Assembly: GCA_963693285.1 (NCBI GenBank) | Contig: OY848917.1 | Coordinates: 3,772,618-3,836,617, forward strand | Source of the DNA: Xestospongia muta | Taxonomy: Eukaryota > Porifera > Demospongiae > Haplosclerida > Petrosiidae | Direction: 5' to 3' | Length of the DNA: 64,000 nt | Part shown: piece by piece, positions 51,601 through 62,070 of the stretch | How the letters are laid out: each line of letters begins with the position of its first letter | Position numbering within the stretch: the stretch's first letter is position 1 | Program-made: the position numbers and the translations under genes | The notes under the pieces: generated by a model | What the model saw: the letters and a program-made list of their open reading frames with translations, nothing else | What the model was told of the DNA's origin: nothing | Database searches by the model: none

Positions 51601-52836
51601 ATTGCATGGTGACTTGGATAGATATTATAACATTTCATACTTCTTAAAATACTATATTATATTATAGCTTAATAAAATTAGTCAATACAATGTACAAACA
51701 GTTTCATAGTTTATAATGTCTTAATACAATTGACTAAGTAATCCTTGTCTCTTTGTTTATAGGGCATATTTCCTGCTATGGTGGTGTCACTGTTAGGTAG
51801 AAAAGATAAACCTCGATTTTCAGTTGATAGTGGATCACGCACTTTTGAGAGACAACGTCGCTATGGAGTTAAGCTACATTCTGAAGATCTTTTTGGCAAT
51901 GTCCTACTTGTAGACAACTTTAAGAGTATTGAAGTCTACTTTACCGGTCTTCCAGAGAAGTGTCCTTTTGTTCGTGAAGCTATCAAAGAAGCTATAGGTA
52001 CCTGTAGTGAACTGTTATCATATGACACTAAAGACTTGAAGATCTTAGCAACTTTGGCATGCAGACAGAAACATCGTAAAGATGATGGCAAGCTACATGG
52101 TGTCCATCTGCGTCCTGATAATAATCGTATCCTTGCCAATTGCTTAGTTGAATCAGAAATTGCCACTTTTATAATAACTGATCCACGACAGCTCTGCTGG
52201 TTAAATGGTAAGTGTATACATTCATACATCCAGAGAATTTAGTGGTATATTCTGTTTGTTTTTTGATTGTAGATCCCATTGTTGATTCTGCTCCATTAAA
52301 CTCTTCTTTTGTTGATGCTCCACTTGGTAAGTCACAAACTTTTATTTATTATTTGTCCAATACTTGTTTAATTTGTATATAGAACATGATCAGTTAAAGA
52401 CTCATCCTGTTATCATATCTAACTTGGATGCTATACTAGGTAAAGAAACATCATTAGTAAACAAGAAGTTAATATGTATTTATACTTTTATGTAGACAAA
52501 AAGCCACAAAAACTTGATCTCCAAAGGTTACTAGCTCCTATTGAATATCGATGGCGAAGCATTGGAGAAGCTCTACAAATTGATCACGGAACAATTATGT
52601 CCCTTGAGACTAATGTAACATATGATAATACACTTCGACTCTCACACATACTGCAGATATGGATGGATCAGAAGCCAGCTTTTGTATCTTGGCGTACAAT
52701 TATTGAAGCAATCGAGAAACCTCCTGTCAATAATTCCGCCATAGCTGAAGTTATACGACAATTTCTTTCTCAGCCCAATGTAATTTTAAGTTACACTGAA
52801 GACTCAAATAAGTTAGTTATGCATCATGAGTTGTAG
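36613..52836 (+). CDS. Ankyrin-ROC-COR-Death domain protein, copy 2
   Basis: This is the paralogue of the gene at 9816-28047, with the same 11-exon structure and phases: 36613-36645, 38351-38443, 39534-39632, 42843-42941, 46936-47034, 48737-48791, 49793-51474, 51763-52207, 52273-52326, 52383-52439 and 52496-52836. It encodes about 1018 residues. Exons 1-10 match copy 1 in length, so the ankyrin region (12-160), P-loop GPPCVGKT (185-192), DSGGQ (353-357) and GTYLD (445-449) fall at the same positions. The ROC-COR part is nearly identical to copy 1. The Ser/Thr-rich insertion and the first half of the Death domain differ more. No stop or frameshift is seen, so both copies look functional. It is presumed to be a cytosolic GTP-regulated signalling adaptor; partners are unknown. 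Confidence 0.88.
40603..40861 (+). other. Intron segment unique to gene 2
   Basis: About 260 bases here replace block P and the start of block Q seen in gene 1 (14482 to about 16155). Nothing in it is recognisable. It marks a deletion or replacement breakpoint between the paralogues. Confidence 0.5.
40862..43440 (+). repeat. Intron-exon repeat block Q, copy 3 (gene 2 ankyrin exon 4)
   Basis: Paralogous to 15265-18620. It begins at ATTTTACTAGTATGG, so the first 900 bases or so of the block are missing. Its ankyrin exon is 42843-42941. Confidence 0.85.
43600..47560 (+). repeat. Intron-exon repeat block Q, copy 4 (gene 2 ankyrin exon 5)
   Basis: This is the full-length Q block. It preserves the empty site of the MITE found at 15383-15562 and carries the hAT-like insertion at 46121-46532. 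Its ankyrin exon is 46936-47034. Confidence 0.85.
46121..46532. mobile_element. 412-bp non-autonomous hAT-like element with 8-bp target duplication
   Basis: The insertion starts CAGGGGTGGATCTA and ends with the complement of CAAGGGCGGATCTAGA. Flanking 8-mers are CCTGAATA (46113-46120) and CCTAAGTA (46533-46540). The paralogous empty site near 42435 reads CCTAAGTA once. An 8-bp duplication and CAGGG-type ends are the hAT signature. No transposase frame lies inside. Confidence 0.88.
47715..48192. repeat. Intronic repeat block P, copy 4 (gene 2)
   Basis: Corresponds to 22431-22928 in gene 1. Its BED-type exon (minus, 47944 down to 47801) has an in-frame TAA after about 21 codons, unlike the other three copies. 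Confidence 0.8.
47801..47944 (-). pseudogene. BED-type zinc-finger exon, copy 4, interrupted
   Basis: Equivalent to 14674-14817 but with a nonsense codon where the other copies have CAA. The ATG and donor are kept. Confidence 0.5.
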
Positions 52837-53789
52837 CTTTTACTTTATTTTTTTAAACATTAATTTTACTTTTTATAGTGTATTTGAAATTTTTCAAATT
52901 ATATAAATGCAAACATATTGAATGCTTTTATTTGTTATGTATATACGAATATAACGTTTTCATAAATATTATTAGTTGAATTAATTTTATCATCACAACT
53001 ACCTTTTGGTATGTCCTCTCAAGTTGAATATTAGGTATAAATGATGTTCACAATGACAGTGACCAGTTCTAAACAATTCTGTGTCAAGTTGAAATAATTA
53101 AGAAAGAAGTTAAAACATAATATATCAAACAGATGTAATATTACACTATTTTTACCAAGATGCAGAGAAGGGTTTTTCATGGATTGTGGTAATGTTTGAC
53201 ATAAGTTTGTGTTTTGTGATTCATACAGGAGATGAAAGAGAATAATGTCAAGTTTATTCAAATGTTTTGAATTGTGATTGATATACATACCTAAATTCTG
53301 ATAAAATAGGTGCTATAAGAAGTATCAAAGCTTGAAAATGGTCTCTTTATACAGGCAGGCTCAGTTCTTTGTTGAAGTATTGTTGATATTTTTCATGTTT
53401 AAGGTGAGTTAGACCCTCTACAAACCACACTCCAAAATGATTTTTATTAAAGTGTTCTTCAAACTCATTCTCTGTCTTCTCATACTTAACTATCTACTAT
53501 GTTGATAGAAATTTCAGGATACTCAGGTGAAGGAATTGATAGCCCTCCTCATTGTACAAAGTTATTAGTCCAAAATAGCCCTCTACATAATTACTGGTTA
53601 AGAAGGTGATGTAGTTTAGGTCATTCTGTTTTTCTCAAACTGTTTTTAAGTAGACTTACTAATAATAAAACAACAATCATTAATTTATATGTAATATCAA
53701 AGGTTTTGATATTGCTTGAAACAAATTGAAAACATAATACTATAAACTAGTAAGTTTAATCTTGAAAGAACAATTGACCTAATTGTCAC
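52837..53789. other. 3' flank of gene 2
   Basis: Collinear with 28048-28967. It is AT-rich with no clear gene and probably includes the 3' UTR. Confidence 0.6.
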
Positions 53790-54025
53790 TGTGGTAACTG
53801 TATACATATTCATTTTGAGTTATTATTTCTGTTAGGCCTTATTTAATTAATTTCCTGTGAAACCTTATATGTATGTATGTATATATAGTGCTGTAAAACC
53901 TTTTTAGTTTTAATTCGTTACAGTTCGTTGTAGTTCGATAGTTCGTTATACTATGTTAGTTCAATTAGTTCTGTTATCAAAAAGTTCTGTAAAAAGTTGT
54001 TTTCATCGCGTGCTCGGCTACAACA
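53790..54025 (+). repeat. 5' LTR of retrotransposon copy 2
   Basis: 236 bases, TGTGGTAACTG to GCTACAACA. It is slightly shorter than the copy 1 LTR, through a small loss near 53950. Confidence 0.93.
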
Positions 54026-54046
54026 TTTGGCGACGAGGGTAAAGTC

Positions 54047-57000
54047 ATGTCAGTTCACGGAAAAATTTCTCAATTCATCCCAAGCCAAGAAAGTTGGTCG
54101 TCCTATACCGAAAGATTAGAGTACTACTTTATAGCAAATGATGTTCAGGATCAGGCTAAGAAGAAAGCCATTTTACTTACAGTGTGCGGTTCCTCGACCT
54201 TCCAATTACTCAAGAACTTGCTACAACCCAATACGCCAGATAGTAAATCATATGCTGACCTCGTAGACCTGCTTAAAAATCACTTCAACCCAACTCCTTC
54301 AGTCATTATGCAACGTTTCAAATTCAACACGAGGACAAGAAAAGATACCGAATCAGTAGCTACATACGTGGCAGAACTCAAACATTTAGGTGAACACTGC
54401 GAATTCGGTGATAAATTGAACGAAATGGTCAGAGATCGTCTAGTGTGTGGTGTTAACGACATCCGTATACAAAATCGTTTACTTCAAGAATCAAAACTAA
54501 CTTATGATAAGGCCTTCGAGCTTGCTCAGTCAGTCGAAGTTGCTGCTAAAAATGTTGCTGATCTACTAAAAGGGTCGTCCACCCACAACACTACTGTAGT
54601 TCAACAGCTGCAAATCACCACCAAGTACTACATTCAGACGCCATGTTAGCTGTTACCGCTGTGGAGGTAATCATTTAGCTAATATATGCAGTTTTCAGAC
54701 AGCAGAATGCAGAGCCTGTGGCAAGATTGGACATATTGCTAAAGTCTGCAGGAGTAAAAATAGACAACCCCCAAGCATCCTCCTGGTGGGACTTTCAAAC
54801 CCTCAAGACAGACCTGTTAGATCCTCAAAGAAAGCTAATGTCCACACCTTAACCACAGACCGTGCCCCTTTCCATATCTCTGAAACCTCTGACCCTCCTA
54901 CCACTTCAAATGGGCTGGAACACACTTACCTCTTATTTACTTTACCTGGGAAAGTCAAACCTATTGTTATTACAGTTAATGTCAATGGAACAGATATTTT
55001 AATGGAGGTAGACACTGGTGCCTCACTTTCAATCATTAGTGAACAAACCTTTTGGACCATAGCAAGTCCAACAGACAAGTTACAATCGACGAGCATTACA
55101 CTCACCACTTATTCAGGTGACAATCTCCACATCATGGGAACCTACGACGTTCAAGTGGGTTATAAAAGTCAGTCACAGACACTTCCATTAGTAGTAGTAC
55201 AAGGCCATGGACCAAGTTTATTCGGGAGAAATTGGTTAGAAAAGATCAAGATAGACTGGAACTCTATCTACTCACTTCAGGAACAGTCATTAACTCCTCT
55301 CATTAATAAATATAATTCTTTGTTTTCTGATTCTCTAGGTTTGTTACAAGACGCCACTGCTACATTGTACGTCAATACAGAGGCTGCACCTAAATTTTTC
55401 AGAGCCAGACCGGTTCCCTATCGACTAAAGGATAAGATAGAAGTCGAACTCAGACGATTGCAAGATTTAGGTATCATTACTCCAGTTCAACATTCTGAAT
55501 GGGCAGCACCTATTGTTCCTATTATGAAACAAGACTGCTCAATGCGTCTCTGTGGTGATTATAAAGTCACTGTCAACAGAGTTCTCACTCCAGATAATTA
55601 TCCATTACCTCGAATCGAAGATATTTTTGCTCCATTACAAGGAGGAAAGTTGTTTTCTAAATTAGATCTCATTCAAGCATATCAACAGTTACCTCTAGAT
55701 TCAGATTCAAAAAAATTCACTACTATCAATACTCGTAAAGGTCTATTTCAGTTTGAGCATTTACCATTTGGGATTTTAACAGCTCCTAGTATTTTTCAAC
55801 GTCTCATGGAGAACCTCCTCTAGGGCCTTCCAAACGTCTGTGTTTACATAGACGACATTCTAGTTTCTGGTATTAGTGAAGCAGATCACATGCAAAAACT
55901 AGAACAAGTTTTGTTTTGCCTATCATCAGCTGGAATTACCTTGAAACGATCCAAATGCACCTTTGCCACCACTTCAGTGGAATATTTAGGTCACATAATT
56001 GACAGCACAGGTTTACATCCATCACCTGCTAAAGTTCAAGCAATCCAGAAAGTACCTGCTCCTACCAATATCACAGAACTAAGAGCCTTTCTAGGTCTCG
56101 TCAACTATTATCACAAATTTCTGCCAAACTTATCATCTACATTGTCCCCACTTCATATACTGCTACGTAAAGGTACTAAGTGGAATTGGACTCAGAACCA
56201 ACAAATTGCTTTTGACAAAGTCAAAGAACTCCTACAATCAGATGCGCTGTTAGTTCATTTTGACAGTACGAAACCATTATTAGTATATGCTGATGCTTCT
56301 CCATATGGAGTTGGAGCTGTACTGGCTCATAAGATGCCAGACAATTCAGAAAAACCAATAGCATTTGCCTCTCGTACTCTCACTCCAGCAGAACGTAACT
56401 ACTCTCAACTAGAAAAAGAAGCTTTAGCTATCATCTACGCTGTTAAACGTTTCCACCAATATTTGTATAGTACTCATTTCACATTATACTCAGACCACAA
56501 ACCATTAGAACGACTCTTAGGTGAATTTCAACAAATTCCTCCATTGGCCTCAGCAAGAATTCAACGTTGGGCACTCACCCTTGCTGCATATCAGTACACA
56601 ATTAAGTACAAACCAGGAAAAAGTATGTCCACAGCTGATGCCCTCAGTAGATTACCTCTTCAAACTACTCAATGATTCTCAAGTTCCCCTACCAGGTGAC
56701 CTTTGTCATCTACTCAATCATTTAGACCAGGCCATTGTTACAGCATCTCAATAAAAGTCTGGACAGACAAGGATCCTTTATTGTCTCGTGTCAGAAAATT
56801 AGTACAGTGTGGCTGGAATATTACCAACCCAACAGCTTATATCCTTCCATTTCATACAAGGTTCACAGAATTGAATGTTTTAGACGGATGTGTATTATTA
56901 GGTTGTCTGTCATTATCCCTGCAGCAGGACAGGACATTGTTCTAAATCAACTTCATGAAACCCATGTAGGGATTACTAAAATGAAAATGTTAGCTCGCTC

Positions 57001-58006
57001 TTACGTATGGTGGCCAGGTATTGACTCGGATATTCAACGAAAAGTTCAAGGTTGTTTTACCTGTCAATCAAATCATCCAGTGCCAGCAAAAGCACCTCTT
57101 CACTTTTGGGAATTTCCACAGAAACAATGGTCTTGTCTTCATATTGACCATGCAGGACCATTTCTAGGTAAATATTTTTTCGTACTAATCAACGCTTATT
57201 CAAAGTGGCTCGAAGTTCATATTGTTAATTCAACCTCATCTGAAGTTACTATTCAAAAGCTGCAACAAATTTTTTCCACTCATGGTCTCCCAGAGCAAAT
57301 AGTTTCTGACAATGGACCAGCTTTCACTAGCCATGAATTTAAGAACTATATGAAGCAATGTGGTATTCATCATATACGTACTTCACCATATCATCCAAGT
57401 TTCAATGGTCTTGCAGAACGTGCAGTTCAAACATTTAAGTCATCCTTAAAGAAACTAGAAGGCAATGTCAAAACTCGTTTATTCACATTTTTAGATCGTT
57501 ATCGAGTGGCACCTAATTCCACTACAGAGCTGTCACCTGTAGAACTCCTGATGGGAAGGAAGTTACGAACAACATTGGATTTGATGCATCCTGATGTATC
57601 TAGTAAAGTGACTACTAAACTATCATCTAGTTCATCAAGAAAACCACCTCGCACTTTCAGTGTTGGTGACAAAGTCTTTGCTCGCAACTATCATGGAACA
57701 AAAATATGGTTGCCTGCTGAAATAGTTCAAGTGGCAGGTCCAGTCTCCTATAAAGTTAAAACATCATCAAACTTGATTCTACGACGTCATATTGACCAGT
57801 TACGTACATGTTATGGACACTCAAATGAAGATACTGTTACTCATAATGATTTGGATAATTGGACTTTTCCATCATCTAAAGATAGTAACACATTTACTCC
57901 TACAACTACTTTATCTACTAACTCTCCACCTGCTCAATCTCAGCCAGTATGTCGTTCCTCTCGAGTTTGTAGAGCTGTTGACAGATATGATCTATTTGTT
58001 TCTTAG
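54047..58006 (+). pseudogene. gag-pol region of retrotransposon copy 2, decayed
   Basis: Same domain order as copy 1. Here the gag ATG is kept (54047), and the gag/protease to RT junction, broken in copy 1, is open as one frame, suggesting that gag-pol was a single frame. Breaks: frameshifts near 54615 and 54777 around the zinc knuckles, a TAG at 55821-55823 inside RT, and small losses near 56668, 56752 and 56907. The integrase core acidic residues are still present. No intact polyprotein can be made. Confidence 0.9.
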
Positions 58007-58021
58007 CTAGGTGGGGGAGAG

Positions 58022-58258
58022 TGTGGTAACTGAATACATATTCATTTTGAGTTATTATTTCTGTTAGGCCTTATTTACTTAATTTCTGGTGAAACCTTAT
58101 ATGTATGTATGTATATATAGTGCTGTAAAACCTTTTTAACTTTAATTCATTACAGTTCGTTGTAGTTCAATAGTTCATTATAGTGTTGTTAGTTCAATTA
58201 GTTCTGTTATCAAAAAGTTCTGTAAAAAGTTGTTTTCATCGCGTGCTCAGCTCCAACA
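58022..58258 (+). repeat. 3' LTR of retrotransposon copy 2
   Basis: 237 bases, partner of 53790-54025. It shares with the copy 1 3' LTR the GAATAC and GCTCCAACA variants that distinguish both 3' LTRs from both 5' LTRs. Confidence 0.93.
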
Positions 58259-58983
58259 GTCACATTTCATAAATGTTAAGTAATGTTGCTGAACTTGCTA
58301 TTGTAATCGTTTCAATAGTGATATATAGTTATGTTGTTGCTATGGTAATGTTGTTATAGTGATTGTTATAATGATATAATAGTTGCTATGAAAATGCACA
58401 TGTTCCTACTAAGTAACTTTTGTTATGGTGACATATGTGATGTTGCTATTGTATAGATTAAATGGTTTGATGGATTTGGGAAGTCCATGAGTCCAATTGA
58501 ATCTTATATCAATAACATATGGAAATTGAACAATACACTAAAAGATAAATAATTAGTAGATTTTGGCATTCTTTCCAACAAATTTGAGATGGTTATAGCA
58601 ATAAATAGTTTTCTACTAAAATGTGTGGAAAAATGACACCAACTAAATTCTTCAGTTTTTGGTAGAAAATAATTTTTCTTGGCTGAGGTGTTTAAGAATG
58701 ATAGTTCCTTAGATACTTCAGTTTTATTCTCCTCATTAGATAGGTATAAAACATCTTTATGTTGTACGAGCAACTCCGCAATTTGCAATAGAACCAGTCA
58801 AAGATTAGTGGCTACAAATCATCTATGAAAATACAATACTACGATTTCATATTATGCCCACATGATGGCTCTATTTGGATCCATGCTTTCGACATTCATG
58901 TCGTTTTGAGCTACGCAGCTTTCTACCTCTCCTCTAGTCTGTATTTCTATGATAAGTCTCCTCACGCTAAGTTGACTCTCTTC

Positions 58984-58991
58984 TATATATA
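58984..58991 (+). promoter_or_regulatory. TATA-box-like element upstream of the FEM1-like gene
   Basis: CTATATATAG lies about 45 bases before the ATG at 59034, at a plausible distance for a short 5' leader. A purine-rich AGAAGACAAGAAAGAAGAAG leader follows. Confidence 0.4.
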
Positions 58992-59033
58992 GAGAAGACA
59001 AGAAAGAAGAAGATACGTCGTTAGAGGTCAACG

Positions 59034-61033
59034 ATGGCTAAACATTTTAATCGTAAAGATTATCTGACGTTCATAGACCTGTTTAAGGCTGGAAAATTGG
59101 ATGAACTCAAAACAGTGATAAAGTCAGGTCTTGAAGAAAAGGAAATACAACACATTTCAGACAATTTTAGTTCTCCTCTTTCTATTCCTTTAATTGAAGC
59201 AGCACATTGTGGCATTTTTGATTTTGTTCAATTTTTTTCGATCACTTTGAAGAGTACATCGATATCAATTGTGGAGCTGATACGCAACTTATAGCGCCAC
59301 AGATCAAAGATTTTCCTAATTATCACACTGTTAGTTATGAAAGCATAACTTCATTACCACCATTGGTTGCTGCTTGTACTAACGATGATGTGAAGATGGT
59401 TCAGTATCTAGTGTCCAAAGGAGCTGATCTCAACAAGCAGGCACCATATTTGGGAAGTTCTCTGCATGTTGCAGCACAATATGGATGTCTATCTGTTATG
59501 AAGTATCTTGTCGATAATGGTGTGGATATCAATACAACTAACTACAAAGGATGTACTCCATTAATGATGATGTGTGGACTAGGAATATCACCCAGTAGAA
59601 CTTTAAGAATTTTGATGAAAGCATGGAAAGACAACAAAGATAACAAGAATATACGCGATGTTTATAATTTTTTAGTTTCGAATGGAGCTAATATTCACCA
59701 CAAAAGCTTAGAAGGCTATACCATTATGCATGAAGCAGCTCGGTTTGGAAGAGTTGATATCATAAAGTTGTTGTTATCTTATGGTCTGTCTCCAATGTTC
59801 ACCAATGACTCTACAACCAGTGAGTGCTATGTACCCTGTCCTTTATATCTTGCTGCAGATAATGGTCATGAACACATTATCGAATATTTCTGTGGATTGG
59901 AAAGCTGTCCTGGTCATTGCAAAAGTAATGCATACCTTTTACTTGCAAGCTCTATTGGCTGTTATCTTTCAAATAAAAAAGAGCTATGGGAAATTGGTAT
60001 AGCAAGTTTAGATGGTCTCAATCCCAAAATTGTCTACCCTCTTCCAATACCAGAGTATGAATATATAGAAGAATTTTCAACAAAGGAGAAATTAAATGAA
60101 GTCTGGGAAACAAAAGAGTTTCGTACATTTGGCCATATGATTCAGCATCTTCTGATAAGAGAACGATGTTTAGGTTTGCGCTATCTTCCTTTACTAGAGT
60201 CCATTTTAAGATGCGCTTCAGAGGCTCGAGATCATAATCACAAAATTGAAGGTTTATGTCAAAGAGCATTAAAAATATGCTCTGTCAATTGTGGTAAACA
60301 GGTTTACAGTGAATACGTGGGATCAATTTTTAAATGCATTCTGCAATTAGCTGTATCATTTGAAGGTTTACCTGATCAAGACCTTTCTTTGCGATATCTA
60401 TCGGAGCTTGCCTTGTGTCTTTATGAAAATAACAAACACTTTACTAATAATGATTTGTTAACTCAGTTTATGCTTTATTGTTTTGAATGCTGGCTGAATA
60501 TGCTATGTACAAGTGATTCATTTGAAACATTGAACTCATTGCCATCATATTTTCATACATTGGGTCGTCGGATGATGGTTGCAATACGTTCACAGCCATT
60601 GTCAGGACTAGAAGTTTTTTACTACTTGAAGACGACTGTTGAGCATGCTTTACCTCGTGTAAGAGTGCACTTTTTAGAAGCTCTTTTATTCTGGGGAGCA
60701 CAAGAGGTTATTAATACTCCTGATGTTACTAACTGTGGCAAGAGGCCACTTCATATTTTGGTTGAACCAAAAGAAATGCCTGTTGAAGTAATATCAGTTC
60801 TACTTTCTAATGCTGCACATGTCGATGCTGTTGATGAACTTGCTAAGATGCCACTAGACTATTGTTCTCATGATAGCCCTATTCGCTCTCTTCTCTTGTC
60901 AACTGTACCCCTCCCACTGTCATGTTATGCTGCTAGGACCATTGTGTCTGAAGGTATAACCTACAAGTGTGTGGACCTTCCAAAACATCTTGTTCCAGTA
61001 ATTGAACTCCATGACCCAAAAAGTATTAAATGA
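59034..61033 (+). CDS. FEM1-like ankyrin protein, CUL2 E3 ligase substrate receptor, with one frameshift
   Basis: A single exon of about 666 codons. N-terminal ankyrin repeats are visible (VSKGADLNKQ, LHVAAQYG, VSNGANIHHK, LLLSYGLSP). A helical TPR-like middle contains the FEM1 hallmark LLIRERCLG. Further ankyrin repeats follow, with a C-terminal CYAARTIVS / ITYK block equivalent to the LAARVIV end of animal FEM1 proteins. FEM1A-C are about 617-669 residues, so length fits. The family recruits proteins with C-terminal degrons to CUL2-RING ubiquitin ligase. The frame is broken once, in a run of seven T at 59232-59238 (codon about 67). Downstream the second frame is open for over 580 codons. 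Such an isolated homopolymer slip may be an assembly error or a very young mutation. The start is the ATG after a TATA-like box. Intronless structure suggests retroposition or intron loss. Confidence 0.85.
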
Positions 61034-61571
61034 ATATTATTCAAGTCAGTGTTTTTTTTATTTTGAGAGTTAAGTATTTACATGTAGTAGTTTTATATGT
61101 TAACAATAATTATTAGCATTGATCGTGTTACCAAAGATATGTTGTTTCTAGTATTAAATTTGGTTTCTTGTTTATTTTTAATAATATATAACATTAGTAT
61201 CCACATGACAGCACATGCCAGCTGTATTTACATGACCACATACTGCAGTCAACTGTAAATAACATGTAAAATCAGGCTTTTAATTTGCAAACACCTGTTT
61301 ATTGTACTGATATAATTATATATATATATTTGGTCATTTTAACCAATTCATGGTCACTTAGTTTGTATACATTCCTACAAACTATGGTATTTAGTTATTA
61401 AGTTAACAATATGTACTGTTTTGATTGTTAATTACTAGGGAGTTGATAGTTTATGTACTAAAGAAAGAAGAATGGTCCTTTTAAAGGTTGTGTGTCGTGC
61501 AGTTTATAAGAAATATAGCAACTTGGAAGTGTCTGTCATGATCAAGATGCTACATATCTTTCCAGAAAAAA

Positions 61572-61639
<68 letters not shown>

Positions 61640-62070
61640 GCATGATTTTAAAAGACTATATATGTAGTAAGTGTGCATGTGGCTATGAAATCAAACAAAT
61701 AACACATGCATACTTGTATTGATCATCTCTATTTAGAGGATGCTTTTATAGAATGGACATTCCTTTCTCATTAAATACAAATTGTGAATTCAAATCAATC
61801 AAAAAAAGTTGATGAAGCATTTCATAAAATTCAAGAAATAATTAATGAAATGTCACTACCTGTAAAGAACTCAAAATTCATTTGTTAGTAGGCAGTGACT
61901 ATCCATATAACACATGAAATGCATAATTTAATGAGAATTTATGCTAAACCCTAGACCCAAACCCAATTGTATTATTTTCACATTGGAGTATGCACTTCTT
62001 TGTGCTGTATAAATAGCCACTACATACAATAATGAAAACATCTTGGAACTGAAGACAAACATTAACATAT
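61034..62070. other. Intergenic region between convergent genes
   Basis: The FEM1-like gene and the minus-strand acyltransferase gene converge here. The region is AT-rich and includes a dinucleotide microsatellite. No gene is seen. Confidence 0.6.
61577..61639. repeat. (AT)n microsatellite
   Basis: About 63 bases of alternating AT with one interrupting C at 61622. Likely variable in length between individuals. Confidence 0.95.

Larger units (their letters stand above)
53790..58258 (+). mobile_element. Ty3/Gypsy-type LTR retrotransposon, copy 2
   Basis: Same insertion site as copy 1: GTCAC duplication at 53785-53789 and 58259-58263, and identical flanks. LTRs are 53790-54025 and 58022-58258, with a purine tract at 58010-58021. 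The total length equals that of copy 1. The shared site shows it was copied with the host segment, not by independent transposition. Confidence 0.95.
36525..58677 (+). repeat. Tandem segmental duplication, copy 2
   Basis: Collinear with 9731-33853 (same orientation), containing the paralogous gene and retrotransposon. It ends in the T run near 58677, after which the flanks diverge. It is about 2 kb shorter, mainly because block P is missing before both Q blocks. Confidence 0.9.

Noticed and set aside
58504..58788. Minus-strand open frame next to the right duplication breakpoint
   Set aside because: It spans the breakpoint, lacks an ATG start and has no recognisable motif. The part inside the duplication is not kept open in copy 1.
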